Positions 34,484 through 44,400 of a DNA stretch of 53,057 bases are shown here, piece after piece. Under the pieces are notes generated by a model. The model had not been told where the DNA came from and did no database searches. It worked only from the letters and a program-made list of their open reading frames with translations. Positions within the stretch are counted from its first letter, which is position 1. Every line of letters begins with the position of its first letter. Source of the DNA: Cohnella lubricantis (GTDB lineage: Bacteria > Bacillota > Bacilli > Paenibacillales > Paenibacillaceae). The position numbers and the translations under genes were made by a program. Location of the stretch: assembly GCF_014212015.1 (NCBI RefSeq), contig NZ_JACJVN010000060.1, forward strand, positions 1 to 53,057. The letters are read 5' to 3'.

Positions 34484-36097
34484 ATGGGAAGTGTTAATTT
34501 GAAAGTGTTGAAGAAGCCTCTAATAGCTTTTTTATTGATCTATTTGGTGATCTCCTCAATATTGTTTGTTCGTAATGAAAGAAACGCTAGGGAATTTGAT
34601 ATAGGGACTGAACAAGCACAGGGACAAGACGTCGCGACTGCACCTCTACAATTGAGTGGAGAAATCTCTGCTAATTTGAACCATAATGCCTACCAAGTGG
34701 TTGGAGGCGTTCCCATTCAAATTACAAAGCATGTGGACCCTGTATTACAACGAGGTGAGCCAGGAGAATGGGATAGTGTCGATCTGTTAAACCCGTCTGT
34801 CATTAAGAAGGGGAACACCTATTATAACTACTATTCCGGTTACAACGGAGAAGTTTGGCAGACAGGATTAGCCACCTCGGTAGATGGAGTACATTGGTCG
34901 AAGTACGAGGGCAATCCTGTACTCAAACTTAGTGATAGGGGCCTATGGGATGATTCGTACATAGCTGCGAATGGTTCGGCTATAGAGATCGACAATAACG
35001 TTTATTATTACTACCAAGGAGCTTCTTCTACAGATAACAAAGCTACAGTCGGTTTGGCGACATCGGATGATTGGTTGAGATTCGATAAGGAATCTAATCC
35101 AGTGTTAACGACAGGTCCCGATCACACTTGGGATTCTATGGGGGTTGCTGACCCTTATGTTATCAAGCACAAAGACTTTTATTATATGTACTATTTGGGG
35201 ATGGATGAGATGAGCGTTCAGCGCCTGGGCGTTGCACGTTCTAGAGATGGAGTCGTATGGGAGAAGAGTGTGGCAAATCCTATTCTCGACGTAGGAACGA
35301 AGGGATCCTTCGATGAGAATGGCTTAGGCGAACCGAGTGTGTTTTACAACGCTCCATACTTTTATATGGTCTACACGGGAAGAGATGCGGGTGAGAAAAG
35401 AGACATAGGATTAGCGGTTTCGTTGGACGGTGTACATTGGAAGAAACAAAATTATAATGGATTGTTTGCTGATCGGAAATCCGGTACTTGGGACGATTCT
35501 GTAATATGTGATACTACCTTCTGGATGGATGATAACGCCAGTTCACTTTGGATGTGGTATGGCGGCGGAAACAAACCGCTTCCCGCGGAAGGGCTTAATG
35601 GCGCGGTCGGATTAATGGAGATATCTTTAGATCAGGGCCGAGACTTATCTGAGTTTGACCCTAACGTTTTATCAGGCCAGACCATTGTTGACAGCCAAGA
35701 TATCTTGAAGGGGTCCTATGCGATCGAAGGCGATCCATCACAGAAAAGTGTGTGGGTTAACAAGGAAGCTAACATCGCATTAAAACAGACGGGAAGCGGT
35801 AAACTCGAGATTTCTGGTTATATGCCATTAACGGCTCATCAAGAATCTGATCGTTCGATTAAGGATGTGGCCATTACCGTGAGCATTAATGGCAGCTCGA
35901 TAGAAACAAATACATTTAAAGAAGACACCGGCTTTACCATCGAAATCGAGAAGGATAAGTACGAGAAATATATGAGCAACGATGACTATATCTACTTGGA
36001 TCTGACTTGCAGTTCTTCTTTTATCCCTTCTCAGAATGGGAACAGTGCTGATGAAAGAGAATTAGCATATATCATAAACAAAATTTCGGTAAATTGA
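34484..36097 (+). CDS. Membrane-anchored beta-propeller protein, glycosidase family 43/130-like
   Basis: A 537-aa protein with an N-terminal membrane anchor (PLIAFLLIYLVISSILF) and an outside domain built of repeats of the type 'GLATSxDGVHWxK ... NPVL' (WQTGLATSVDGVHWSKYE; VGLATSDDWLRFDKES; LGVARSRDGVVWEKS; IGLAVSLDGVHWKKQ). These, with WDD and ADPYVIKH segments, match the five-bladed propeller of GH43, GH32 and GH130-like enzymes. The C-terminal 150 residues form a separate beta domain. It may cleave, trim or bind the surface glycan. ATG 34484 has AAGGTAGG about 11 bases upstream. It directly follows the kinase/HAD/NTase cassette, so a role on that modification is possible. Confidence 0.7.
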   Translation: MGSVNLKVLKKPLIAFLLIYLVISSILFVRNERNAREFDIGTEQAQGQDVATAPLQLSGEISANLNHNAYQVVGGVPIQITKHVDPVLQRGEPGEWDSVDLLNPSVIKKGNTYYNYYSGYNGEVWQTGLATSVDGVHWSKYEGNPVLKLSDRGLWDDSYIAANGSAIEIDNNVYYYYQGASSTDNKATVGLATSDDWLRFDKESNPVLTTGPDHTWDSMGVADPYVIKHKDFYYMYYLGMDEMSVQRLGVARSRDGVVWEKSVANPILDVGTKGSFDENGLGEPSVFYNAPYFYMVYTGRDAGEKRDIGLAVSLDGVHWKKQNYNGLFADRKSGTWDDSVICDTTFWMDDNASSLWMWYGGGNKPLPAEGLNGAVGLMEISLDQGRDLSEFDPNVLSGQTIVDSQDILKGSYAIEGDPSQKSVWVNKEANIALKQTGSGKLEISGYMPLTAHQESDRSIKDVAITVSINGSSIETNTFKEDTGFTIEIEKDKYEKYMSNDDYIYLDLTCSSSFIPSQNGNSADERELAYIINKISVN

Positions 36098-36178
36098 TAT
36101 GAACAGACAATTTCAATCGCCTTTGAGATAGAATATTGTTGGAAGTTGTCTTCTCATTAACGACCCACGGAGGAAATG

Positions 36179-36811
36179 ATGAATCCTACGCTTGATAAGC
36201 TGGTCAGCAAGTATCCGGAGTTAGAAGTGTGTCTTACGGATATACAATTTGCTTTCGAAAAGCTGCGGGACAGCTTTAACGGTGGTGGCAAGCTGTTGCT
36301 ATGCGGCAACGGTGGATCAGCGGCCGATTGTGAGCACATAGTAGGCGAGCTTATGAAAGGATTCATGTCTCGCCGTGAACTTCCTGATAATGATTGTAAT
36401 AAGCTCGAGGCTCTATTTCCTGGGGAAGGCCATTTGATTGCCGAACAATTGCAAGGCGCGCTTCCGGCGATTTCTCTTGTCGGGGCGACTTCGTTCTGGT
36501 CGGCATACGCTAACGATATGAATCCGGAGTTTATTTTCGCTCAGCAAGTCTATGGCTTGGGTAGGGGAAGCGATGTTCTTCTTGGGATATCTACATCTGG
36601 GAACGCTAAGAATGTGATTCGCGCGATTCAAGTAGCGAAGGCAAAGGGACTGGTTACCATCGGCCTTACAGGGAGGGGCGGTGGTAAGATGGCTTCTTTA
36701 TGTGATGTTGTGATCCGAGTCCCTTCGGATAGCACTCCGGATATTCAAGAGAGACATTTGCCGATTTACCACGCGCTTTGCATTTTACTAGAAGAGGCTT
36801 TCTTTAGTTGA
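36179..36811 (+). CDS. gmhA: Sedoheptulose 7-phosphate isomerase
   Basis: A 210-aa SIS-domain isomerase that converts sedoheptulose 7-phosphate to D-glycero-D-manno-heptose 7-phosphate, the first step of the heptose pathway. LCGNGGSAADCEHIVGELMK and GISTSGNAKNVIRAIQVAK are the family's sugar-phosphate loops, and PDIQERHLPIYHALC gives the Gln/His metal-site residues. The assigned start is ATG 36179, five bases after GGAGG; ATG 36176 is in frame but too close to it. It is separated from hddA-hddC-gmhB by about 10.6 kb, while known heptose operons keep the four together. G+C is again higher here than in the preceding block. Confidence 0.93.
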   Translation: MNPTLDKLVSKYPELEVCLTDIQFAFEKLRDSFNGGGKLLLCGNGGSAADCEHIVGELMKGFMSRRELPDNDCNKLEALFPGEGHLIAEQLQGALPAISLVGATSFWSAYANDMNPEFIFAQQVYGLGRGSDVLLGISTSGNAKNVIRAIQVAKAKGLVTIGLTGRGGGKMASLCDVVIRVPSDSTPDIQERHLPIYHALCILLEEAFFS

Positions 36812-36842
36812 TCTACGAGAGGGTCGTGAAGGAGTGGCTTAA

Positions 36843-37586
36843 ATGAAAGGTATTATTTTAGCAGGAGGTACAGGCTCTCGCCTGTACCCCCTTACGAAGG
36901 TTACGAATAAACACTTGTTGCCTGTCGGCAAGTATCCGATGATCTTCCACGCGATTGCCAAGATGAAGGAATCCGATATCACGGACATTCTCATCGTAAC
37001 GGGCAAAGAGCATATGGGAGACGTCGTGAACCTGCTTGGAAGCGGGCGCGAGATAGGAGTATCCTTCACCTATAAGGTTCAAGATGAAGCCGGCGGTATT
37101 GCTCAGGCTCTGGGTTTAGCGGAACAATTCGTAGGAGACGACTCCATGGTTGTCATCCTAGGTGATAATGTCTTCTCTGACAGCATCGCGCCTTATGTAG
37201 AGGGCTTCCGCAAGCAAGGCAGAGGCGCTAAGATTCTCATTCAAGAAGTGCACGATCCGAAGCGATATGGCGTGCCGGAATTGGCTGGAGATCGAATTAT
37301 ATCGATCGAGGAAAAACCGCAGGAGCCTAAGAGCAGCTATGCCGTAACCGGCATATATATGTTTGATGCGCGCGTATTCGATATTATTCGTACGCTCACG
37401 CCATCCGGGCGCGGAGAGCTGGAGATCACGGACGTTAACAACGCTTATATTGCAGCAGGCGAATTACGCTATGACATTCTTCAAGGCTGGTGGACCGACG
37501 CCGGTACACATGCTTCGCTTGCGAAAGCTAATGAGCTGGCGCAAGATCTTCTCTTCGGAGAAGAATTCGGCAAGCTGAAACTATAA
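36843..37586 (+). CDS. rmlA: Glucose-1-phosphate thymidylyltransferase (short form)
   Basis: The 247-aa first enzyme of dTDP-L-rhamnose synthesis, making dTDP-glucose from glucose 1-phosphate and dTTP. GIILAGGTGSRLYPLTKVTN and KHLLPVGKYPMI are the nucleotide-binding loop and sugar-phosphate site; VILGDNVFSD holds the metal-binding Asp. The length matches the short Gram-positive RmlA group, which lacks the allosteric C terminus of the 290-aa form. It is followed by rmlC, rmlB and rmlD in one direction, at 25-, 9- and -4-base spacing, forming an operon. Confidence 0.95.
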   Translation: MKGIILAGGTGSRLYPLTKVTNKHLLPVGKYPMIFHAIAKMKESDITDILIVTGKEHMGDVVNLLGSGREIGVSFTYKVQDEAGGIAQALGLAEQFVGDDSMVVILGDNVFSDSIAPYVEGFRKQGRGAKILIQEVHDPKRYGVPELAGDRIISIEEKPQEPKSSYAVTGIYMFDARVFDIIRTLTPSGRGELEITDVNNAYIAAGELRYDILQGWWTDAGTHASLAKANELAQDLLFGEEFGKLKL

Positions 37587-37611
37587 GATTGGATAGCAAG
37601 GAGAGAACGAA

Positions 37612-38169
37612 GTGAAAGTGATCAACACCAGACTGGCGGGTGTGAAGCTAATTGAACCGGCTGTCTTCGGAGACAACCGGGGTTTCTTCATGGAATCCTA
37701 CAACGCGCAAACATTCGCCTCCCACGGAATAACGTGCGAGTTCGTACAGGACAATCACTCCTTGTCTGCGGAAGCAGGCGTTCTTCGAGGGCTGCACTAC
37801 CAATTAAATCCCAAGGCTCAGACGAAGCTCGTTCGGGTCATTGTCGGTGCAATATATGATGTTGTGGTCGACATTCGCAGCGGCTCGCCGACGTTCGGGC
37901 AGTGGGAAGGATTTATTCTCTCTTCGGAGAACAAACGCCAACTCCTCGTGCCGCGAGGCTTCGCTCACGGGTTCTGTACTTTAGTGCCGAATACGGAAGT
38001 CATGTACAAGGTGGATGAACTATATTCTCCCGAACATGACCGAGGAATCGCGTGGAACGACCCGGCGCTCGGTATCGATTGGCCGACGTCGAAGCCGATT
38101 CTCTCGGAGAAGGACGGACAACACCCGCTCTTGGCTGATGCGGACTACAATTTCTTTTTCGAAGGGTGA
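37612..38169 (+). CDS. rmlC: dTDP-4-dehydrorhamnose 3,5-epimerase
   Basis: A 185-aa cupin that epimerises C3 and C5 of dTDP-4-keto-6-deoxyglucose. FVQDNHSLSAEAGVLRGLHY contains the catalytic His region, LVPRGFAHGFCTL and MYKVDELYSPEHDRGIAWND are the other conserved blocks. The start is GTG 37612, with AAGGAGAG at 37599-37606. The length is usual. Confidence 0.95.
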   Translation: MKVINTRLAGVKLIEPAVFGDNRGFFMESYNAQTFASHGITCEFVQDNHSLSAEAGVLRGLHYQLNPKAQTKLVRVIVGAIYDVVVDIRSGSPTFGQWEGFILSSENKRQLLVPRGFAHGFCTLVPNTEVMYKVDELYSPEHDRGIAWNDPALGIDWPTSKPILSEKDGQHPLLADADYNFFFEG

Positions 38170-38178
38170 ATATAGATC

Positions 38179-39201
38179 ATGAGACTGCTCGTCACCGGCG
38201 GAGCCGGGTTTATCGGAAGCAACTTCGTCCATTATGTGCTGCGGGAGCACCCGGAAGATACAGTCGTTAACGTGGATTCCCTGACTTATGCGGGTAATCT
38301 GGAGAATCTGCGCTCGGTTGAAGGCAACCCCAATTATCACTTCGTGAAAGTAGACATCACGGATCGAGAGGGACTGCGCCCACTGTTCGAGCAAGGGATT
38401 GACGTCGTCGTCAACTTCGCAGCCGAGTCGCATGTGGATCGCAGCATTCTGGAGCCGGACGTGTTCGTGCGGACGAACATTCTTGGAACGCAGACGCTGC
38501 TCGATCTCGCGAAGGAATATGGCGTCAGCAAATACGTGCAAGTGTCGACCGACGAGGTCTATGGGACGCTCGGCGAGACCGGCTTGTTCTCGGAGACGAC
38601 ACCGCTTGCGCCGAACAGCCCATACTCGGCCAGCAAGGCAGGAGCTGATCTGCTCGTGCGCGCCTATCACGAGACCTTCGGTTTGCCGGTCAATATAACG
38701 CGCTGCTCCAATAACTACGGACCGTTCCAATTCCCTGAGAAGCTCATTCCACTGATGATCCAGAACGCGCTGGAAGACAAACCTCTGCCGGTATACGGCG
38801 ACGGCCTGAATGTGCGGGATTGGCTGTATGTCGAAGATCACTGCAGCGCTATCGACTTGGTCATCCGCAAGGGAGTTAACGGCGAAGTATATAATGTCGG
38901 CGGCAACAACGAGCGGAACAACCTGCAGGTCGTGAAGACGATTCTGAAGGAATTGAACAAGCCAGAATCGCTGATCGCGTTCGTGACCGACCGCTTGGGC
39001 CATGATCGGCGATATGCGATTGATGCAACGAAGATCCGCCGGGAGCTTGGATGGCAGTCGAAGTACAATTACGAATCGGGTATTGTAGAGACGATTCGTT
39101 GGTACTTGAACAATCGAGAATGGATGGAGCGGGTTCGTTCCGGAAGTTACCAGCAGTATTACGAGAAGCAGTACGGGGATCGGCTGGGGTCTGACCAATG
39201 A
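38179..39201 (+). CDS. rmlB: dTDP-glucose 4,6-dehydratase
   Basis: A 340-aa extended short-chain dehydrogenase that oxidises and dehydrates dTDP-glucose with bound NAD. VTGGAGFIGSNF is the NAD loop, VSTDEVYG and PYSASKAGADLL (YxxxK) are the catalytic elements, and RCSNNYGPFQFPEKLIP and GDGLNVRDWLYVEDH are RmlB signatures. The start ATG 38179 comes 9 bases after rmlC; the stop overlaps rmlD by four bases. Confidence 0.96.
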   Translation: MRLLVTGGAGFIGSNFVHYVLREHPEDTVVNVDSLTYAGNLENLRSVEGNPNYHFVKVDITDREGLRPLFEQGIDVVVNFAAESHVDRSILEPDVFVRTNILGTQTLLDLAKEYGVSKYVQVSTDEVYGTLGETGLFSETTPLAPNSPYSASKAGADLLVRAYHETFGLPVNITRCSNNYGPFQFPEKLIPLMIQNALEDKPLPVYGDGLNVRDWLYVEDHCSAIDLVIRKGVNGEVYNVGGNNERNNLQVVKTILKELNKPESLIAFVTDRLGHDRRYAIDATKIRRELGWQSKYNYESGIVETIRWYLNNREWMERVRSGSYQQYYEKQYGDRLGSDQ

Positions 39202-40061
39202 CCAGGCACGGGACAAAGCTTACGTTACTTGTGACGGGAGCGAACGGACAGCTTGGACAAGAGCTAATCCGCATGGGCGACGAGCGTATCCAGCTTATCG
39301 GCTATGGGAGAGACAAGCTGGATATAACGAGCTTGGATCAGTGCCGGGCTGCAATCGCGGAGACGAAGCCGGACGGAATCATCCATGCGGCGGCATACAC
39401 CGCGGTGGACAAAGCCGAGTCGGAGCCGGATGAAGCCTATCGGGTGAACGCGGTCGGAACGCGCAATCTGGCGATCGCCGCTCAAGAGTCGGGAACGAAG
39501 CTTTGCTATGTCAGTACCGATTATGTTTTCGACGGGACGGGTTCTGCTCCATACAATGAGTATGACAACACCAACCCTCAGTCGGTCTATGGCAAGTCGA
39601 AGCGTGCCGGCGAAGTGCTGGTTCAGTCGCTCGCGGATCGGTACTTCATCGTGCGCACTTCTTGGGTGTACGGCAAGTACGGGAATAACTTCGTGAAGAC
39701 GATGCTGAAGCTGGCGTCGGAGCGGGATCAGGTGACGGTCGTCGCGGATCAGATCGGTTCGCCAACCTATACTCGCGATCTGGCGAAGTTCCTGATCGAA
39801 CTGATCCAGACAGAGCACTATGGCATCTACCATGCCTCGAACACGGGAAGCTGCTCTTGGTATGAATTCGCTCGTGCGATCTTCGAAGAGAGCGGCGTCG
39901 CGGTTCGGGTGGAGCCCTGCACGACGGAGCAGTTCCCGAGGCCGGCTCCTCGCCCAGCGAATTCGGTGATGGATCATGCGGCGATTCGCCAGAACGGGCT
40001 GCGAGATCTGCCGCCTTGGCGGGAGGCGCTGCAGGCGTTTCTTCAAGAGCTAAGAAAATAA
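39198..40061 (+). CDS. rmlD: dTDP-4-dehydrorhamnose reductase
   Basis: A 287-aa reductase completing dTDP-L-rhamnose. VTGANGQLGQEL is the NAD(P) loop, HAAAYTAVDKAE and VSTDYVFDG are conserved RmlD blocks, and SVYGKSKRAGE holds the YxxxK catalytic pair. ATG 39198 overlaps the rmlB stop (ATGA), so the two are translationally coupled. The operon ends in a shared hairpin. Confidence 0.95.
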   Translation: MTRHGTKLTLLVTGANGQLGQELIRMGDERIQLIGYGRDKLDITSLDQCRAAIAETKPDGIIHAAAYTAVDKAESEPDEAYRVNAVGTRNLAIAAQESGTKLCYVSTDYVFDGTGSAPYNEYDNTNPQSVYGKSKRAGEVLVQSLADRYFIVRTSWVYGKYGNNFVKTMLKLASERDQVTVVADQIGSPTYTRDLAKFLIELIQTEHYGIYHASNTGSCSWYEFARAIFEESGVAVRVEPCTTEQFPRPAPRPANSVMDHAAIRQNGLRDLPPWREALQAFLQELRK

Positions 40062-40107
40062 CAAAGAGATAGCCCGTGCTCCAGATGGAGGCGGGTTATC
40101 TCTTTGT
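40061..40107. terminator. Bidirectional hairpin terminator between rmlD and the serine hydrolase gene
   Basis: A long stem of 16 bp with one wobble pair (arms 40061-40076 and 40092-40107) starts at the rmlD stop. The minus-strand side runs into a T-rich tail (TTATTTTCTT), the plus-strand side does not. It serves two convergent genes. Confidence 0.75.
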
Positions 40108-40133
40108 TGCGAAGAAACGTTGGTGGTCGATTG

Positions 40134-41204
40134 TTATACGGCACAAGAGTGCCCTTGAATTAGCTCTAAATGCAACAACTCTTCCACTATGTTCCCCACG
40201 GCATCGTCCAACAAATTACGATCGGATATATTCGCCAAAGCAGCGATACTCAGATTATGATCGGAGGAGTGTCCGACAAAGCTCTTATATCCGGGCAGAT
40301 AGCCAACCTGTTCGCGGAACACGACCCCATTTAAGTTCTTTGTTCCAAAGAAGAGTCGTGACAGTCTCTTAGTCTTGTCGTCGAATAGACTTCCCTCGAA
40401 CAAGTTATGCATAAATACACAAAGATCAGAAGAATTGGAGACAATGGAACCAGACATTAATCCGCTCCCAGACAGTGATATGGGATACTTGCTTAGACTG
40501 ACGATCTTCCCGTTGCCTTCAATACAATAGAAGTGGGAGTCATACCCGGCCGAGAGCCGGCGAGCGGGCATCGAATCATTTTCAAACGGACAATGAGTAT
40601 GTGTTAAATGAAGAGGCTCTAGAATAAGCTCATTTAATAATTGGGAGAAAGGACATTTGCCAACAACTTCTGCAGCTTTACCCAGTAGAACATAGCCAGA
40701 ATTGGAATAACTCCGTTCACTACCCGGTTCGAATAAAGGTGTACTTGTTCGGACGCTCTGAATGACTTCCTGCATTGTCCACTTCTTGCCCTGTATTAGG
40801 TCCGGAAATGCAAGATCCGTATCTAGTGGATCGAATAGGCCGCTGCTATGATGCAAAAGGTGCTTTATCAATACATCGTTGGCGAATGGGGGAAGATCAA
40901 CATATGACCTTATTGAATCATCGAGGGTCATCTTGCCATCTTGTATAAGTTTGAGAATGACTCCTTTGACAAAAATTTTGCTCACGCTTCCTAGATAATA
41001 GAGAGAGTCCAAAGTTGCTCTACTTCTAAGCTTCCTTTTTGAAAGCCCTGTGATACAGTGGAAAAATTTATCTTTAATCTGAATAGATACCTGTAGGCTA
41101 GGGTAGTTCCTCTTCTTCCGTTCGTTCTCAACCTTGTTATACAGCTGGGTAGACACCTGTTTATCCCAATCTGTTTGCATCACTTTCATCCTAAACCCCA
41201 TCAC
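40134..41204 (-). CDS. Serine hydrolase of the beta-lactamase/penicillin-binding protein (class C, AmpC-like) family
   Basis: A 356-aa protein with the catalytic SxxK (Ser73-Val-Ser-Lys76 in GSVSKIF), the second motif YSN (YSNSGYVLLG), and a weak third motif (GHSSDHN in place of HTG). No signal peptide or lipobox is seen, so it appears cytoplasmic, which is unusual for cell-wall acting members; it could be an esterase or peptidase. The start is GTG at complement 41202-41204 with AAGGGAG about 9 bases upstream; an ATG next to it is also possible. It lies between the rhamnose operon and a large SLH protein and points against both, so it is probably not part of glycan synthesis. Confidence 0.8.
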   Translation of the reverse strand: MMGFRMKVMQTDWDKQVSTQLYNKVENERKKRNYPSLQVSIQIKDKFFHCITGLSKRKLRSRATLDSLYYLGSVSKIFVKGVILKLIQDGKMTLDDSIRSYVDLPPFANDVLIKHLLHHSSGLFDPLDTDLAFPDLIQGKKWTMQEVIQSVRTSTPLFEPGSERSYSNSGYVLLGKAAEVVGKCPFSQLLNELILEPLHLTHTHCPFENDSMPARRLSAGYDSHFYCIEGNGKIVSLSKYPISLSGSGLMSGSIVSNSSDLCVFMHNLFEGSLFDDKTKRLSRLFFGTKNLNGVVFREQVGYLPGYKSFVGHSSDHNLSIAALANISDRNLLDDAVGNIVEELLHLELIQGHSCAV

Positions 41205-41430
41205 GTGAGATGACTCCCTTTATGCAATTAATAGCTACGCAATCCTTCAATAAGTAAGTTTATATATCATAAATGAATTTTAACTGAAAGATAGTGTCAG
41301 TGATATAGGGTATATAACCAGGAATAAATGGAAAAAGTCTAACGACACACTTTTCCCCGCAACCCTAAATTTCCCTCCCGTTCGAGCCGAAATATAAAGT
41401 ACGACTATGCTCTTCGCGGGAGGTTATCCA

Positions 41431-44400
41431 TTGCAATTGTCACGAATCCGTTCCATCGCCGTATTCGTCGCAGCCGCTCTGTTCGTCCAAATGATTGTTC
41501 CGTTGGGCGGCTGGGGCGATTCTTCTACAGCTTACGCGAGTGGCACCTATGGCCCGATCGTGAGGCAGCTCGTTCCGCCGTCCGGCGAACTGCTGGCTCC
41601 ATCGAGTACCAATCTAACCCTCACCTTCGATGAGAACATCATTCGAGGTGCCGGCTATATTACAGTTCAGAGAGAGAATGCAGGCGCTTGGGCTACGGTA
41701 GGCGCTCCGATCGACGTGATGGACGTCAACCGCGTGCTGCTCGAGCAGCCGACGAGGATTGCGACGATCGCTTTGGATGCGCCGCTGACGGACGGGAATT
41801 ACAACGTTATCGTCGACGCAGGTGCTTTCGCCAGCCAGAGCACAGGCCGCCCGTATGCGGGAACCTCAACGTGGCAGTTCACGGTTGCCCCGGACGCTGC
41901 GCTCGCTCCCGTCTACAATCCGACTCCTGGCTATGCCGAAGTAAGCGCCGATGCAGCCATCGCGCTAACGATAGACTATCAGAAGCCAATGAAGAAGGGC
42001 TCAGGCAACATCTATGTCAAGCGCCAATCGGACAATGCGACGGTGCAGACGATCGCGGTCACTTCGGGCTCGGTGTCGATTAGAGACAAGACGGTTACGA
42101 TTCGGTTGGCCAAGCTCGACTCCGCGACAAACTATTACATTCTCATGGACATGGGGGCATTGCTTGACCTCGGCAACAATCCGTACGGTATCACGGACCC
42201 GACGGTGTGGCCGTTCAAGACGAAGGCCGCGATGGACCGCACGCCTCCGACGGTTGAATACTTCACGCCGACGAGCGGGGGCATCATGGGGGAATTGAAC
42301 GGTTATCTAAAAATCAAATTTAGCGAGAAGATGTACGCCGGCAGCGGCAGTGTGACGATTAAGCAGGGCAACGCCGCGTTCTGCACGATCGCCGCGGAGT
42401 CGGGAGCGGTTGACGGCTACGATACGGACACGCTGACGATTAAGCCGTCGGTCGGACATTGCGCCGCCTTCGCGAATAATACGACGTACACGGTTGTCAT
42501 CGATTCGCTTGCCTTCCATGACGCCGCAGGCAACAACTATGCCGGCAGCAGCAACTGGAGCATTCGTGTCATCCAGGACGTACAGCCGCCGGAGGTTGTC
42601 TCGCTGTCTCCGTCTGCTGGCGTGAAGAGCGTCGCGGTGGACGCCAACCTGTTCGCCATCAAATTCAACAAAGCGGTGACGATCGGGAACGCTAGCGGCG
42701 CATGGATTAAGCAGCTGTCTGCTCCGACAGCGCCGACGATCCCGCTGAGGCTCGCGGTGTCGCCTTCGGACTCCACGACCGTCAATCTGACGCCGGCTGA
42801 CCCGGCGACGCGCTTCGCGGCCGGCGCGGGCTATGCGATCTATATCGACAGGAACGCGATTACGAGCTTGGGCGGCTACGGCTTCCCCGGCATTCTGAAC
42901 GATTACTACTGGGGCTTCCAGACGATCGGTTCCGACACGACGAAGCCGCAGTTCAACTCGGCGACGATGGACGGGCTGTCGGTGCTGCTGAACTACAGCG
43001 AGGAGCTCGATGAGTCCTCGGTGCCGGATGCCGGGAACTTCTATGTCACCGTTGGCGACGTGCCTGTTCAGGCGCTGGCGGTTACGGTCTCCGGCAAGCA
43101 GGTGGCGGTTAAGCTGCAGAACAGCGTTCCGGTCGGGCAGAGGGTCACGATCGCGTATACGGCAGGCACTCATCCGATCCGCGACTTGTCGCTTAACGAG
43201 GCGGCGAACCTGAGCTCCAGAGACGTCGCCAACTCGGCGGCCGGCACGTTGCCTGCCCCGCTGGCCGGCACGATCAACGGCAGCGTCCTGACACTGCAAT
43301 TCAACAAGGTGCTAGACAGCTTGGCTAGCAATGCGGCATCGCAATTTGCCGTTCAATACAACGGCTCTCCGGTCATCATCCGAACGCTGGCGTTGAATGG
43401 GTCTACGCTCACGTTCGTCCTCAATACGATGCCGACGACCGGACAGCCGGTGACGATCTCCTACCAGCCGGACGGCGCTCCGCTTCGCGATATTAGCGGC
43501 AATGCCGTGGCCGCCTTCACCAACTTCTCGGTGACGAACGGCATCGATCTGACGCCTCCCGCCTTGAACGGCGGATCTGTGTCGGGTTCGGTGGTCAGCC
43601 TCGTGTTCAATGAGGGGCTGGACAGCGGCTCGACGCCTGGCAGAACGAACTTCCTCGTGCGCGTGAACGGTACGGTCATCGCGGTCAATTCGGTCAGCAT
43701 CGATGGCAACACCGTTAAGCTGACGATGCCGCAGGCGATCGGCTCGGGCTCGGTGCAAGTCTCCTACATGCCGGGAACGTCCGTGCTGAAGGACATGGCG
43801 GGTAACCCCGCAGCTGCCTTCAACAACTATCAGGTGTCGCAGGGAGAGGCTTCGGCGGTTATTTATTCAAGCGGAACGGTAGATGATTCGATCGTCACGC
43901 TGCTCTTCAGCGGCAGCTTGGATGGCACTTCCGAGCCAAGCGCGTCGCAATTCCGGGTAGCGGCAGGCGGCGTGACACTGACGGTTGGCGCGGTTGACGT
44001 ATCGGGTCCAGCTGTTAAGCTCGCGCTCTTAACAGCTCCGCCGGCAGGCGAGACGGTGGCGGTCACGTACACCTCATCGGGCACGTCGCTGTTGGATTCC
44101 GCCGGCAAGGCCGTTGCTTCCTTCGGTCCGGTATCGATCGCGTCTTCCGCGAACGGCCTGCCTAACTACGTGAAGGCGAACGGCGAAGGCGGACTGCTGT
44201 TCGACATCGAGCATGCGACGGCAGCGACGGATACCTTAAGCTCCGGCACGGGAGCGAATCGATACACGCTCGACGGCGACTTGGTTGCAACGGCATTCTC
44301 CGTGCTTAAGACGAACAATGCCTTCACCCAGACGATGCTGAATGTTGTCGTGCCGGAGAGCGAACCGGGCGCGATGGTCGCCATTCCGATCAGGGGCATT

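Noticed and set aside
38020..39216. Long minus-strand frame opposite rmlB, and a similar one opposite rmlD (39264-40046)
   Set aside because: Both are shadows of well-recognised rhamnose genes; no motif or start site supports them.
40076..40372. Short plus-strand frame after rmlD
   Set aside because: It lies in the terminator and antisense to the serine hydrolase gene; no independent support.
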